From the NCBI GenBank assembly GCA_017936745.1, contig JAGBEY010000015.1:1-64000 (forward strand): DNA of 64,000 nt. The letters run 5' to 3'. Shown here piece after piece: positions 24,505-32,015 of this stretch. The stretch comes from Clostridia bacterium (GTDB lineage Bacteria; Bacillota; Clostridia; UMGS1840). The translations under genes and the position numbers were made by a program. The notes below the pieces were generated by a model. That model searched no databases. It worked only from the letters and a program-made list of their open reading frames with translations, and was not told the DNA's origin. How positions within the stretch are numbered: position 1 is the stretch's first letter; each line of letters starts with the position of its first letter.

Positions 24505-25389
24505 TTGAAAACAAAATTAGACTATTACCGGGTCTTTTACGAAACCGCCCGATACGGCTCATTTTCTCTTGCAGCAGATAAGCTTTTTATCTCCCAGTCT
24601 GCGATTTCCCAATGTATCCATCAATTGGAAAAGGATTTGGATACCAAGCTGTTCCACCGTTCCCGCCGAGGTGTCACCCTGACACAAGAGGGGAAAATGC
24701 TGCTTCCCAAAATAGAAAATGCACTTTCCTCCATCAATCAGGGAGAAACCCTTTTGGCTCAATTTCGCCACTTACATGCCGGCTCGTTAAAAATTGCCGC
24801 CGGCGACACAGTTACCGCTCATTATCTTTTACCCTATCTGGAGGAATTTCATACCCGATATCCCCACATTCGTATTGAAATGGCAAATTCCTATTCCTCC
24901 AATCTGTTAAGCTACGTAAAAGAGGGAAAATCTGAACTGGCTTTTGTAAATCTGCCCATTGTGGATGAGGAACTGACCGTAACGCCCTGCCTCACCATTC
25001 ACGATATTTTTGTGGCAGGAGCTTCCCGTAAGCTGAAGCAGTCTTACACAAGAGAAGAAATTGCTGCAGAGCCTCTCATTCTGTTAGAGAAAAATTCCAC
25101 CTCACGGCGATATGTGGAAGCCCAGTTTCAAAAAAACCGTATCAGTCTTTCCCCCATTATCGAGCTTGCAGTACACGATTTACTGCTGCAGTTTGCCTCC
25201 ATTGATTTGGGAGTCTCCTGTGTGGTGGAAGAATTTTCAAAGGAAAGCATCAGTAAAGGAACTGTAAAACCGCTGAATCTGACAGAACCACTGCCTGCTC
25301 GTGCCATCGGCTGTGCATATCTTAAGCACAATCCTTTATCCCTGGCTGCACAAGCCTTTTTAGAAATTATTACAAAAAAAGGAACCTGA
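24505..25389 (+). CDS. LysR family transcriptional regulator
   Basis: 294 residues starting at TTG 24505-24507 behind AAGGAG. The N-terminal winged helix-turn-helix is GSFSLAADKLFISQSAISQC, followed by LEKDLDTKLFHRSRRGVTLT. The C-terminal periplasmic-binding-like effector domain runs from about residue 90. The gene is divergent from the CofE-like gene, the usual arrangement of a LysR regulator and its target, so it may control that gene in response to a small ligand. This is inference from position. Confidence 0.92.
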   Translation: MKTKLDYYRVFYETARYGSFSLAADKLFISQSAISQCIHQLEKDLDTKLFHRSRRGVTLTQEGKMLLPKIENALSSINQGETLLAQFRHLHAGSLKIAAGDTVTAHYLLPYLEEFHTRYPHIRIEMANSYSSNLLSYVKEGKSELAFVNLPIVDEELTVTPCLTIHDIFVAGASRKLKQSYTREEIAAEPLILLEKNSTSRRYVEAQFQKNRISLSPIIELAVHDLLLQFASIDLGVSCVVEEFSKESISKGTVKPLNLTEPLPARAIGCAYLKHNPLSLAAQAFLEIITKKGT

Positions 25390-25403
25390 TAGGTTCCTTT
25401 TTT
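25374..25403. terminator. Bidirectional terminator overlapping the LysR stop codon
   Basis: The stem aaaaaaaggaacc/ggttccttttttt has the TGA stop of the LysR gene in its loop. It also lies just past the stop of the convergent acyltransferase gene. Confidence 0.88.
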
Positions 25404-25407
25404 GTGA

Positions 25408-26229
25408 TCACAGTTGAAGCTGTTCGCCTCGTTCGCGGCGTCCCATCACAGCATAGAAGGTGCCGCCGTTTAACACATGGTCTTTTACCTTTTGAGCAAA
25501 AGAAGAGGTTGCAACCTTCTCCGCTAAATTCTCTTCCGTGGTATCCTTGGTAAAAATACAATGTATAATTTCATTTTCCGGTCGTTTTCGGATTGGTGTA
25601 AACAAAGACTGAAATTTTATAATATTGGAATCCGGTCTTAAATAGTTCTTTAGGGTATCATCCAACAGCCAGGAATCACAAAGATATACACGGTAAGGAA
25701 TCTCGGGGAAAAATTTTGGAAAAAACTCGTCTGCCATCCGGAAAGATTCCACACACTGCTCATAATCCAGCGGACCGCCTTCGGGAATATGCACATCCAC
25801 AAAGCCCTCCCCGTCTTGAATACCAAGCTCTTCCATTCCACCGGGTATCATTACAATAAAAAAGTGAAGTCTGCCCAGAGCAAACAACCGCATCCCGAAA
25901 TGCAGCCGAAGCCAGTGTGTTTCCTCCAGCCATAATTCCCCACGGACATTGCTCCAGGTTTTGGTCCAGGTGACAATATCCTTCAAGGTATCAATCAAAA
26001 CCGATTCCGGAATCCCTTTTTCCTTATATTTTTCTCCCAGCTGCTCCGCAAAATATAAATGCCGAAGCAAATTCTCCTTCCCGTACGGACTCCATGGGTC
26101 AGTATCCTCAATGCGAAGATCCTCCGGCACAGGAATTTCTTCTAAAATCTGATAAAACTCCTCATCATATTCCTTGGGGAATTTCAGCAGCTTATACCAT
26201 TTTTCAATAATTTTCTGTGTTTTTGTCAT
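25408..26229 (-). CDS. GNAT-like acyltransferase domain protein (NAT_N/GNAT_C, DUF5596 type)
   Basis: 273 residues. The first 125 residues are helical (LLRHLYFAEQLGEKYKEKGI, LWLEETHWLRLHFGMRLF) and resemble the N-acyltransferase N-terminal domain. The second half reads like a degenerate GNAT fold: FVDVHIPEGGPLDYEQC, SFRMADEFFPKFFP, YLCDSWLLDD. This two-part architecture is seen in uncharacterised Clostridia proteins annotated as acyltransferases. Neither acceptor nor acyl donor is known. The small membrane protein and malQ precede it on the same strand. The family call is from recollection of the pattern. Confidence 0.65.
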   Translation of the reverse strand: MTKTQKIIEKWYKLLKFPKEYDEEFYQILEEIPVPEDLRIEDTDPWSPYGKENLLRHLYFAEQLGEKYKEKGIPESVLIDTLKDIVTWTKTWSNVRGELWLEETHWLRLHFGMRLFALGRLHFFIVMIPGGMEELGIQDGEGFVDVHIPEGGPLDYEQCVESFRMADEFFPKFFPEIPYRVYLCDSWLLDDTLKNYLRPDSNIIKFQSLFTPIRKRPENEIIHCIFTKDTTEENLAEKVATSSFAQKVKDHVLNGGTFYAVMGRRERGEQLQL

Positions 26230-26296
26230 ACCTTTTACCTCTGATGCTTCTGTAATGTAACCTCTGTCATAATTTCACACATTGAAAAACGTTTAT

Positions 26297-26455
26297 TTAT
26301 CTTTTTTCCTGAAAGTAGATAATGAAAGCTCCCATCACGGCAACGGCAACCACCGCTCCAACCTCAGAAAAGCCATTCATTTCATCGTATCCGAATGCGG
26401 TAGCCAATAACCCTAAAATCAATGTAACAATCAATGCCAATAACGCTTTTCCCAT
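26297..26455 (-). CDS. Small two-helix membrane protein (52 aa)
   Basis: The frame from ATG 26453-26455 has an AAAAGGAG site. The 52-residue product has two hydrophobic helices (ALLALIVTLILGLLATAFG and VGAVVAVAVMGAFIIYF), a short acidic turn (DEMNGFSE) and a KR end. It lies 33 nt after malQ and about 67 nt before the acyltransferase on the minus strand. I recognise no family. The plus-strand frame over the same bases is its low-complexity shadow. Confidence 0.65.
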   Translation of the reverse strand: MGKALLALIVTLILGLLATAFGYDEMNGFSEVGAVVAVAVMGAFIIYFQEKR

Positions 26456-26488
26456 CTGTTTCGCTCTCCTTTTATCAAAACTGCTTAT

Positions 26489-27919
26489 CTACTCCCTCGC
26501 ATACCGACGATTTAACTCCTTGAAATAAGCCTTATCCACTGAATCAAGCTGTTCTTTCGTGATACGGAACTGCCAGTTTCCCTCCGCTTTTCCGGGAGTA
26601 TTCAGGCGGGTGTCCGACCCGTAAAAAAGTAAATCCTGAATGGGAAGAATCACCCAATCAGAATGACTTGCCATCACCGTTCGGATGATGCTCCGGCAAC
26701 CGTTTCCCCAATCTCCCTCGTGTCCGCAGTAAGCAAGCATTTCACTTCGGAGATGGTCGGGCAATTCCCAAAGATAGCCAAGCAGGGTATTATTATCGTG
26801 AGTCCCCGTATAGGCAACGGAATGTTTGGGATAATGATGGGGCTTGTGCAGGCTGTCTCCATGGGATAAAAAGCCAAATTGAAACACCCGCATCCCCGGA
26901 AAACCGCTGTCTTTTACCAGCTGATGGACTTCGGGGGTGATATCCCCCAAATCCTCTGCAATAATTTGAGATTCTCCTGCCGCCTTGGTAATTGCCTGAA
27001 TAAATTCCAGCCCAGGCCCTTGTTTCCAGCTTCCCTCTTTTGCTGTTTTTGCATCAGACGGCACAGCCCAGTAGGACTCAAAGGCACGAAAATGGTCAAT
27101 CCGCACTGCATCAAACAAGGTAGCGATATGAGAAATCCGCTCACACCACCATCGGTAGCCATCCTCTTTCATTTTATCCCATGCATATAAGGGATTCCCC
27201 CAAAGCTGACCGTCCTCGGAAAAATAATCCGGCGGAACACCTGCCACCAGAGTGGGTCTGCCATCTTCACTTAACTGAAACTGGTCTTGATTTGCCCACA
27301 CATCACAACTGTCGTAGGACACATAAATGGGCATATCTCCAATCAGCTTGATTCCCTTTTCATTGGCATAGCCTTTTATCTCCTGCCACTGGGTAAAAAA
27401 TTCATACTGAATCATCGCCCAGGCGTGATAAATTGCTTCGTCATATTCCTTGATATCCCACTCGTTCCAGGGCAAATGATGATTGGCATCTTTGAACGCC
27501 ATAAACTCACAAAAATCCTTGATATGAGGATTGCTTTCTAAAAATGCAGCAATCTTACTGCGGTCGGTAATTCGCATAGAGGCAGTTTTCAAAAGGGAAA
27601 ACCGTTCCTCCCATAACCGCTCATATTCTGCAACATAGGGAGTCTTTTGCTTGGCAGAATTCAGTTCTTCTAAGGTTAAAAGACCTTTTTTATGTAACAC
27701 GTTCAAATCCACAAAATAAGGATTTCCGCCAAATGCCGAATAGGACTGATAGGGGGAATTATATTGATCCGCCATACAAAACGGAAGCACCTGCCAATAG
27801 GTAAATCCGCACTCCTTTAAAAAATCAATAAACACTTTCGCCTCTTCGCCAAAGCTGCCGATGGAATAGTCGCCAAACAGAGACGAAATATGCATTAAAA
27901 CACCGCTTTTTCTATCCAT
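26489..27919 (-). CDS. malQ: 4-alpha-glucanotransferase (amylomaltase, GH77)
   Basis: A 476-residue GH77 enzyme that transfers alpha-1,4-glucan segments between maltodextrins. Family landmarks are GVLMHISSLFGDYSIG, the donor-site PYQSYSAFGGNPYF, KLIGDMPIYVSYDSCD, the nucleophile Asp in DAVRIDHFRAFESYW, the acid/base Glu in IIAEDLGD and the stabiliser in AYTGTHDNNT. Length is normal for the short bacterial type. It has its own promoter and a start ATG behind AAAAGGA. No other glycogen or maltose gene is in view. Confidence 0.96.
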   Translation of the reverse strand: MDRKSGVLMHISSLFGDYSIGSFGEEAKVFIDFLKECGFTYWQVLPFCMADQYNSPYQSYSAFGGNPYFVDLNVLHKKGLLTLEELNSAKQKTPYVAEYERLWEERFSLLKTASMRITDRSKIAAFLESNPHIKDFCEFMAFKDANHHLPWNEWDIKEYDEAIYHAWAMIQYEFFTQWQEIKGYANEKGIKLIGDMPIYVSYDSCDVWANQDQFQLSEDGRPTLVAGVPPDYFSEDGQLWGNPLYAWDKMKEDGYRWWCERISHIATLFDAVRIDHFRAFESYWAVPSDAKTAKEGSWKQGPGLEFIQAITKAAGESQIIAEDLGDITPEVHQLVKDSGFPGMRVFQFGFLSHGDSLHKPHHYPKHSVAYTGTHDNNTLLGYLWELPDHLRSEMLAYCGHEGDWGNGCRSIIRTVMASHSDWVILPIQDLLFYGSDTRLNTPGKAEGNWQFRITKEQLDSVDKAYFKELNRRYARE

Positions 27920-27949
27920 AATCAGTATCCTTTTACATTAATATAAAAT

Positions 27950-27978
27950 ATTGTAGCACAATTTTTAATGAGATGCAA
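27950..27978 (-). promoter_or_regulatory. SigA promoter of malQ
   Basis: TTGCAT (27973-27978), 17 bp, TACAAT (27950-27955), giving a short leader. Confidence 0.78.
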
Positions 27979-28035
27979 GATTTTCCCACCATTTTTATCA
28001 GGGAAAAATATTGGGTAAAACCTTCTCCATAATAA

Positions 28036-28069
28036 AAGGAGCTGTAAAAAATGTTTGTTACAGCTCCTT
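28036..28069. terminator. Perfect 12-bp hairpin, possible terminator
   Basis: The arms aaggagctgtaa and ttacagctcctt surround a 10-nt loop. It lies 260 nt past the Rieske oxidoreductase stop, upstream of malQ; which transcript it ends is unclear. Confidence 0.55.
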
Positions 28070-28108
28070 CTTTGTTTGAATGGGAAAATAGAAAAAAATG
28101 CTTCTCTA

Positions 28109-28179
28109 ATGGACAAACCGCCCCCACAGGGTTTACCCGAAGTCGTGCGATGGCACGACGAGAGGTGAGGTTTGTTCAT
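28109..28179. repeat. Palindromic structured element with three stems
   Basis: Outer arms 28109-28119 and 28169-28179 match in 10 of 11 positions. Inside are a perfect 7-bp hairpin (gtcgtgc/gcacgac, 28142-28159) and a gggtttaccc palindrome. It is non-coding and sits between malQ and the Rieske gene. It is probably a MITE/REP-like repeat; a structured RNA is the alternative. The rest of the 28180-28331 gap shows nothing I can support. Confidence 0.55.
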
Positions 28180-28331
28180 AGCAAAAAGGCTTTCTTTCAA
28201 GAAAAAATTTTGGACATTGATATTTTTCAACAATTTCATCATGATTTTTCCCAACACTGCTGATTTTATCAGTGTTTTATCGTCTTTTTGCGGTCAGAAC
28301 TTTTTTACATCCCCTTTTTTCACAATAGAAA

Positions 28332-29633
28332 TTAAATCTGTTTTTTTTCTTTGTTGGCAGGATTATCAATAAGATTCCCGTCTTCTTCAAATCGGGAACC
28401 GTGGCAGGGACAGTCCCAGGAATGCTCCTGCTTATTATATTTGAGTGCACATCCCAGATGAGAGCATCTTGGAGCAGTAGGAGTAAGCAAGCCTTTTACC
28501 GACTCCCATACGTTCACAGCCAGCTGTGGATGAAGCATCGTTCTTTGGGGAGAATAAAGGGTCTCATATTCACTTTTTCCCCGACAAATCATATCGGTCA
28601 GCATCATGGCAGAAACCATAGAAGATGTCATCCCCCACTTATTGAACCCTGTTGCTGCATACCAGTCGGGAGTCAGCTTGGAATATTGCCCGATATAAGG
28701 AATCGAATCCAGCGTCATACAATCCTGTGTCGCCCATCTGCCCAACTCGGTTGCCTCGGGATAATACTGCTGTTTCACCCGTTCCAGCTCGTGCCAACCG
28801 CCTCCCCTCTGTCCCGTACGATGACCTCCGCCACCCAACAGCAAGACATCCTGATAGCTGCGAAAGGATAATCCGTCCATCGCGTGATCCACATACATAT
28901 TTTGGATATTTCCTGCATTTTTTAACGCCAGAACATACGACCGGTGCTGATACATCTTCAAAAAATATCCTCCGTATCTGTTCAGAAACGGGAAGTGAGT
29001 TGCCACGATAATTTTCTTAGCAGAAATTGCTCCATGGTGGGTAACAGCAACATTGGAAGTCAGCCGGGTCACCCTTGTATGCTCATATATGTTTAAATCC
29101 TTTGCTATTTTGTAAGCAAATTTCAGCGGATGAAACCTTGCCTGATTCGGGATTTTCACCGCCCCAAAAACAGAAAAAGGCAACTCGGTTTTCTCGCAAA
29201 ATTCAGCCTGACAACCCATTTTTTGAAGTGCAACCATCTCTTTCTCCAATGCAGTTCGATCATGAAGAGAATATACAAAAGAATCGCAGCTGCAAAGGTC
29301 ACACTCAATATCGGTTGCTATTTCTTTCATTTTTTTCAAAGCCTCACTCTGACTATGATAATAAAGAAACGCCATCTCATGTCCGTATTTTTGAATGATA
29401 GTATCGTATATCAAACCATGCTGAACGGTCAGCTTTGCTGTGGTTTGGTCGGTGATGCCTCCGCAAATTTCCTCAGCTTCTGTCACCGTACAATCCGCCC
29501 CTGCTTTCTTAAGCATATATGCACACAAAAGACCGCACAAGCCTCCTCCGATAATCAGAACATCTGTTTTGATATCCCCACGCAGTGTGTCAAACATTGG
29601 CTTTTTAATATCCTCATTCCAGATTGATTTCAT
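28332..29633 (-). CDS. FAD-dependent oxidoreductase with C-terminal Rieske domain
   Basis: 433 residues. The N-terminal dinucleotide-binding motif is DVLIIGGGLCGLLCAYML, followed by a DAO-type FAD domain with IPYIGQYSKLTPDWYAATGF near residue 330. The last 60 residues are a Rieske [2Fe-2S] domain with CSHLGCALKYN and WDCPCHGSRFEEDG (Cys-x-His and Cys-x-x-His ligands). Similar fusions (YhfW-like) occur in Firmicutes; the substrate is unknown. The start ATG 29631-29633 is 8 nt after AAGAGG, preferred to the GTG three codons upstream that overlaps that site. It is transcribed alone. Confidence 0.88.
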   Translation of the reverse strand: MKSIWNEDIKKPMFDTLRGDIKTDVLIIGGGLCGLLCAYMLKKAGADCTVTEAEEICGGITDQTTAKLTVQHGLIYDTIIQKYGHEMAFLYYHSQSEALKKMKEIATDIECDLCSCDSFVYSLHDRTALEKEMVALQKMGCQAEFCEKTELPFSVFGAVKIPNQARFHPLKFAYKIAKDLNIYEHTRVTRLTSNVAVTHHGAISAKKIIVATHFPFLNRYGGYFLKMYQHRSYVLALKNAGNIQNMYVDHAMDGLSFRSYQDVLLLGGGGHRTGQRGGGWHELERVKQQYYPEATELGRWATQDCMTLDSIPYIGQYSKLTPDWYAATGFNKWGMTSSMVSAMMLTDMICRGKSEYETLYSPQRTMLHPQLAVNVWESVKGLLTPTAPRCSHLGCALKYNKQEHSWDCPCHGSRFEEDGNLIDNPANKEKKQI

Positions 29634-29940
29634 CTGTGTCACCTCTTGTGTTAGTATTTCAGATTTCAGTAAAAAAGATACGAATCATACCTTAGAAATC
29701 CCTCTGAAAAAAATTTTTCTTCACCAAAAAACTGATAACACTAAAAAAGATGGGAGACGCTTCCCCAAAGCATAAAAAATAAACACATAACCAAAAGGGC
29801 TAATTCCGATACCTTACAAAAATAAAAATCACATCTTGATTTCATTCAAAATGTGATTGGAATGCTATCTCTATCAAATCCTGCGCATTGATTTTCTTTC
29901 AATTGCGAATTCTACATATTTCAAATCGCTTTGCCTTGCA

Positions 29941-30128
29941 GGAAGAACCAAACGGTTTGGATGCAAATATTAAAACAATCTTTGCGTAAGCAAAGCAACC
30001 TTAACTTCTTCCCTATTCACTATTACTTATTACTTTCCAAAAATCGACAAGTCCTTTTAGGGAATAGTGAAGAGTGAATAGGTAATAAGTAAAATCGACA
30101 AGACTCTAATGAATCTTGTCGATTTTTG
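29941..30128 (-). repeat. tRNA-terminator-associated repeat, copy A (long form, no tRNA attached)
   Basis: About 188 bp. It starts with a CAAACGGTTT-GATGCA-ATAT block and a small hairpin (ctttgcgtaagcaaag), then a CTATTCACTATTACTTATTAC block, a ccaaaaatcgacaag box, an inverted AATAGTGAAGAGTGAATAGG-TAATAAGTAA block, and ends with a terminator hairpin cttgtcgattttt and gg. Copies B and C end exactly at a tRNA CCA; this one has no tRNA next to it. The other parts of the 29643-30377 gap hold no gene. Confidence 0.75.
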
Positions 30129-30185
30129 GCTTTCACGTTCATAATAGATGCAACAGATTTTTGCTGTTTCTATTAAGTTTCAACG

Positions 30186-30223
30186 GTGACATTTATCAGT
30201 GACATTATCAGTGACATTTATAC
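30186..30223. repeat. Three tandem GTGACATTTATCA units
   Basis: Units start at 30186, 30199 and 30211 (13- and 12-bp steps). They are short and AT-rich, with no known role. Confidence 0.7.
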
Positions 30224-30226
30224 AAA

Positions 30227-30248
30227 CAAACTCGCCAAAGCGAGTTTG
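30227..30248. other. Perfect 9-bp hairpin caaactcgc/gcgagtttg
   Basis: Arms 30227-30235 and 30240-30248 surround a 4-nt loop. It sits between the tandem repeats and copy B of the tRNA-associated repeat. No T-run follows on either side. Confidence 0.6.
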
Positions 30249-30258
30249 CACCATACCT

Positions 30259-30378
30259 CTTCCCTTTTCACTATTACTTATTACTTTCCAAAAATCGACA
30301 AGTGTTTTTAGGGAATAGTGAAGAGTGAATAGGTAATAAGTAAAATCGACATTCCTCTGTCGAAGAATGTCGATTTTT
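30259..30378 (-). repeat. tRNA-terminator-associated repeat, copy B (short form)
   Basis: It has the 3' two-thirds of the element in copies A and C, ending at the CCA of the CAU tRNA. The terminator stem differs from A and C in both arms together (gacATTC/GAATgtc in place of gacAAG/CTTgtc). Confidence 0.75.
30341..30377 (-). terminator. Terminator of the CAU tRNA
   Basis: The stem aaaatcgacattc/gaatgtcgatttt begins right after the tRNA CCA on the minus strand and ends in a T-run. Confidence 0.85.
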
Positions 30379-30454
30379 GGTGGGCCTTCAGGGACTCGAA
30401 CCCCGGACCAACCGGTTATGAGCCGGTCGCTCTAACCAACTGAGCTAAAAGCCC
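30378..30454 (-). tRNA. tRNA with CAU anticodon (Met elongator or Ile2)
   Basis: 77 nt with encoded CCA. The acceptor stem GGGCTTT/AAGGCCC has one G-U pair; the D-arm is TAGCTCAGTTGGTTAGAGCG, the anticodon loop CTCATAA and the T-loop GGTTCGAGTCC. CAU can be elongator Met or, after lysidine modification, Ile2. The C4-G69 pair and the CTCATAA loop lean toward Ile2, but this is not decisive. It is not the initiator, because it lacks the GGG/CCC anticodon stem pairs. Confidence 0.93.
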
Positions 30455-30490
30455 CTATCTTTTCATTTTTTTCGGGAAATATCCTTAAAA

Positions 30491-30519
30491 AGTATATCAA
30501 AAAAACGTTTTCTTGTCAA
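30491..30519 (-). promoter_or_regulatory. SigA promoter of the CAU tRNA
   Basis: TTGACA (30514-30519), 17 bp, TATACT (30491-30496). Confidence 0.88.
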
Positions 30520-30626
30520 TAGTTTTTGAAAAATTCACCCAAAAGAATCGGTTAATGAATATTTTCCCCTTTCTTTTCCAACAATAGAAAAAAACAAATC
30601 AATCTATCAGAAAAAGGAGTTTATTT

Positions 30627-31688
30627 ATGAAAGGATACGCCATGTTAAAAATCGGGGAAACCGGCTGGATTGAAAAAGAAAAGCCTGCCTGCGGTCCCTT
30701 GGATGCCATCGTAAAGCCCTTATGTATTGCTCCCTGCACCTCAGACATTCACACAGTATGGGCAGGAGCAATCGGTGACCGCCACAATATGATTTTAGGT
30801 CACGAAGCAGTGGGAATTGTAGATACTGTGGGAGAACTGGTAAAAGATTTCAAGCCGGGCGACAAGGTCATCGTTCCCGCGATTACACCTGACTGGGGAA
30901 CACTCTATTCTCAGGCAGGATATCCCATGCATTCTGCCGGAATGCTCTCCGGCTGGAAATTTTCCAACTTTAAAGACGGTGTATTTGCAGAATTCTTCCA
31001 CGTAAACGAAGCGGATGCCAACCTGGCACATCTGCCTGAAAACGTAGACCCCGTTGCTGCTTGTATGCTGCCTGATATGGTGGTAACCGGCTTTCACGGT
31101 GCAGAGCTTTGTGACATTGAATTTGGTGACACTGTTTGTGTCATCGGCATTGGCCCGGTTGGGCTGATGAGCGTGGCAGGCGCCAACAAAAAAGGAGCCG
31201 GCCGTCTCTTTGCCGTAGGCTCTCGTCCCAACTGTGTAGAGGCGGCAAAGTACTATGGTGCAACTGACATCATCAACTACCGTGAAGGCGATATCGTGGA
31301 ACAGATACTAAATAAAACCGATGGAAAAGGAGTTGACCGTGTGATTATCGCCGGCGGCAATAACGACACCTTCGACCAGGCAATCCGGATGCTTCGTCCC
31401 GGAGGTGCAATCGGAAATGTAAACTATCTCGGTGAGGGCGACACCATAAAAATTCCCCGTGTGGAATGGGGCGTAGGAATGGGACACAAAAAAATCAATG
31501 GCGGTTTGACCCCGGGCGGCAGACTGAAAATGGAAAAAATGGCATCTCTTTTGGCAACCGGAAAATTAGATACCTCCCGTCTGGTCACCCATGTTTTCGA
31601 GGGCTTTGACAAAATTGAAGAAGCACTTCTTCTCATGAAAAACAAACCTACCGACCTGATTAAACCCGTAGTAAAAATAGGAGGTTAG
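30627..31688 (+). CDS. adh: Zinc-dependent secondary alcohol dehydrogenase (NADP, brockii type)
   Basis: A 353-residue medium-chain dehydrogenase that reads closely like the Thermoanaerobacter brockii and Clostridium beijerinckii isopropanol dehydrogenases throughout (MKGYAMLKIGETGWIEKEKP, APCTSDIHTVWAGAIG). Catalytic zinc ligands are Cys37, His59 with Glu60 (LGHE) and the Asp of MLPDMVVTGFHGAE. The NADP-binding loop is GIGPVGLMSVAG, with VGSRP selecting NADP. It reduces ketones and aldehydes to alcohols in fermentation. The ATG has AAAAAGGAG. A 70-residue protein follows, its ribosome site inside this stop region. Confidence 0.95.
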   Translation: MKGYAMLKIGETGWIEKEKPACGPLDAIVKPLCIAPCTSDIHTVWAGAIGDRHNMILGHEAVGIVDTVGELVKDFKPGDKVIVPAITPDWGTLYSQAGYPMHSAGMLSGWKFSNFKDGVFAEFFHVNEADANLAHLPENVDPVAACMLPDMVVTGFHGAELCDIEFGDTVCVIGIGPVGLMSVAGANKKGAGRLFAVGSRPNCVEAAKYYGATDIINYREGDIVEQILNKTDGKGVDRVIIAGGNNDTFDQAIRMLRPGGAIGNVNYLGEGDTIKIPRVEWGVGMGHKKINGGLTPGGRLKMEKMASLLATGKLDTSRLVTHVFEGFDKIEEALLLMKNKPTDLIKPVVKIGG

Positions 31689-31691
31689 AGT

Positions 31692-31904
31692 ATGAAACAT
31701 CCGCAAAAAATCAACATCACTCCCCGCGACCGATTACTTCGTGCCTGGGAAAACTCTATGGAGCTGGTACGTGACTTTGAATGTTATGCAGCCGAAATTG
31801 AAAACAATCCCAAGCTTTGTGAAACCTTTTCTGAATTTGCAAAAGATGAAGGATTTCATGCGGCACGATTCCGGGAGCTGCTTCTGGAAATGGAAAAACA
31901 ATAA
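31692..31904 (+). CDS. Small ferritin-like helical protein (70 aa), unknown function
   Basis: It starts 4 nt after the alcohol dehydrogenase stop; its GGAGG site overlaps the end of that gene, so translation is coupled. The product is all-helical, with two amphipathic segments: RLLRAWENSMELVRDFECYA and FAKDEGFHAARFRELLLEME. The E-x-x-H pattern in KDEGFHAARF resembles half of a ferritin/rubrerythrin four-helix bundle, so a dimer could form a metal site. No family is recognised. Whether it helps the zinc dehydrogenase is speculation. Confidence 0.6.
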   Translation: MKHPQKINITPRDRLLRAWENSMELVRDFECYAAEIENNPKLCETFSEFAKDEGFHAARFRELLLEMEKQ

Positions 31905-31940
31905 AAAGCTCCGTTTTATGTGAAAAGTATATGAACTTTC

Positions 31941-31969
31941 TTGACATTTTTTTCCTTTCGTGACATAAT
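31941..31969 (+). promoter_or_regulatory. SigA promoter of the uronate isomerase-like gene
   Basis: TTGACA (31941-31946), 17 bp, CATAAT (31964-31969). Confidence 0.82.
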
Positions 31970-32015
31970 ATCTACAAGAAATTCAATTCACATAAGAAAG
32001 GGGAAATCTTCCAAA

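Noticed and set aside
26322-26528. Plus-strand 68-codon frame opposite the small membrane protein
   Set aside because: Low-complexity Thr/Ala product without ribosome site; the minus-strand frame has AAAAGGAG and a membrane pattern.
29941-30378. CRISPR array from the repeated tRNA-flank sequences
   Set aside because: Repeats are long, few, partly inverted, and lack regular spacers or cas genes.
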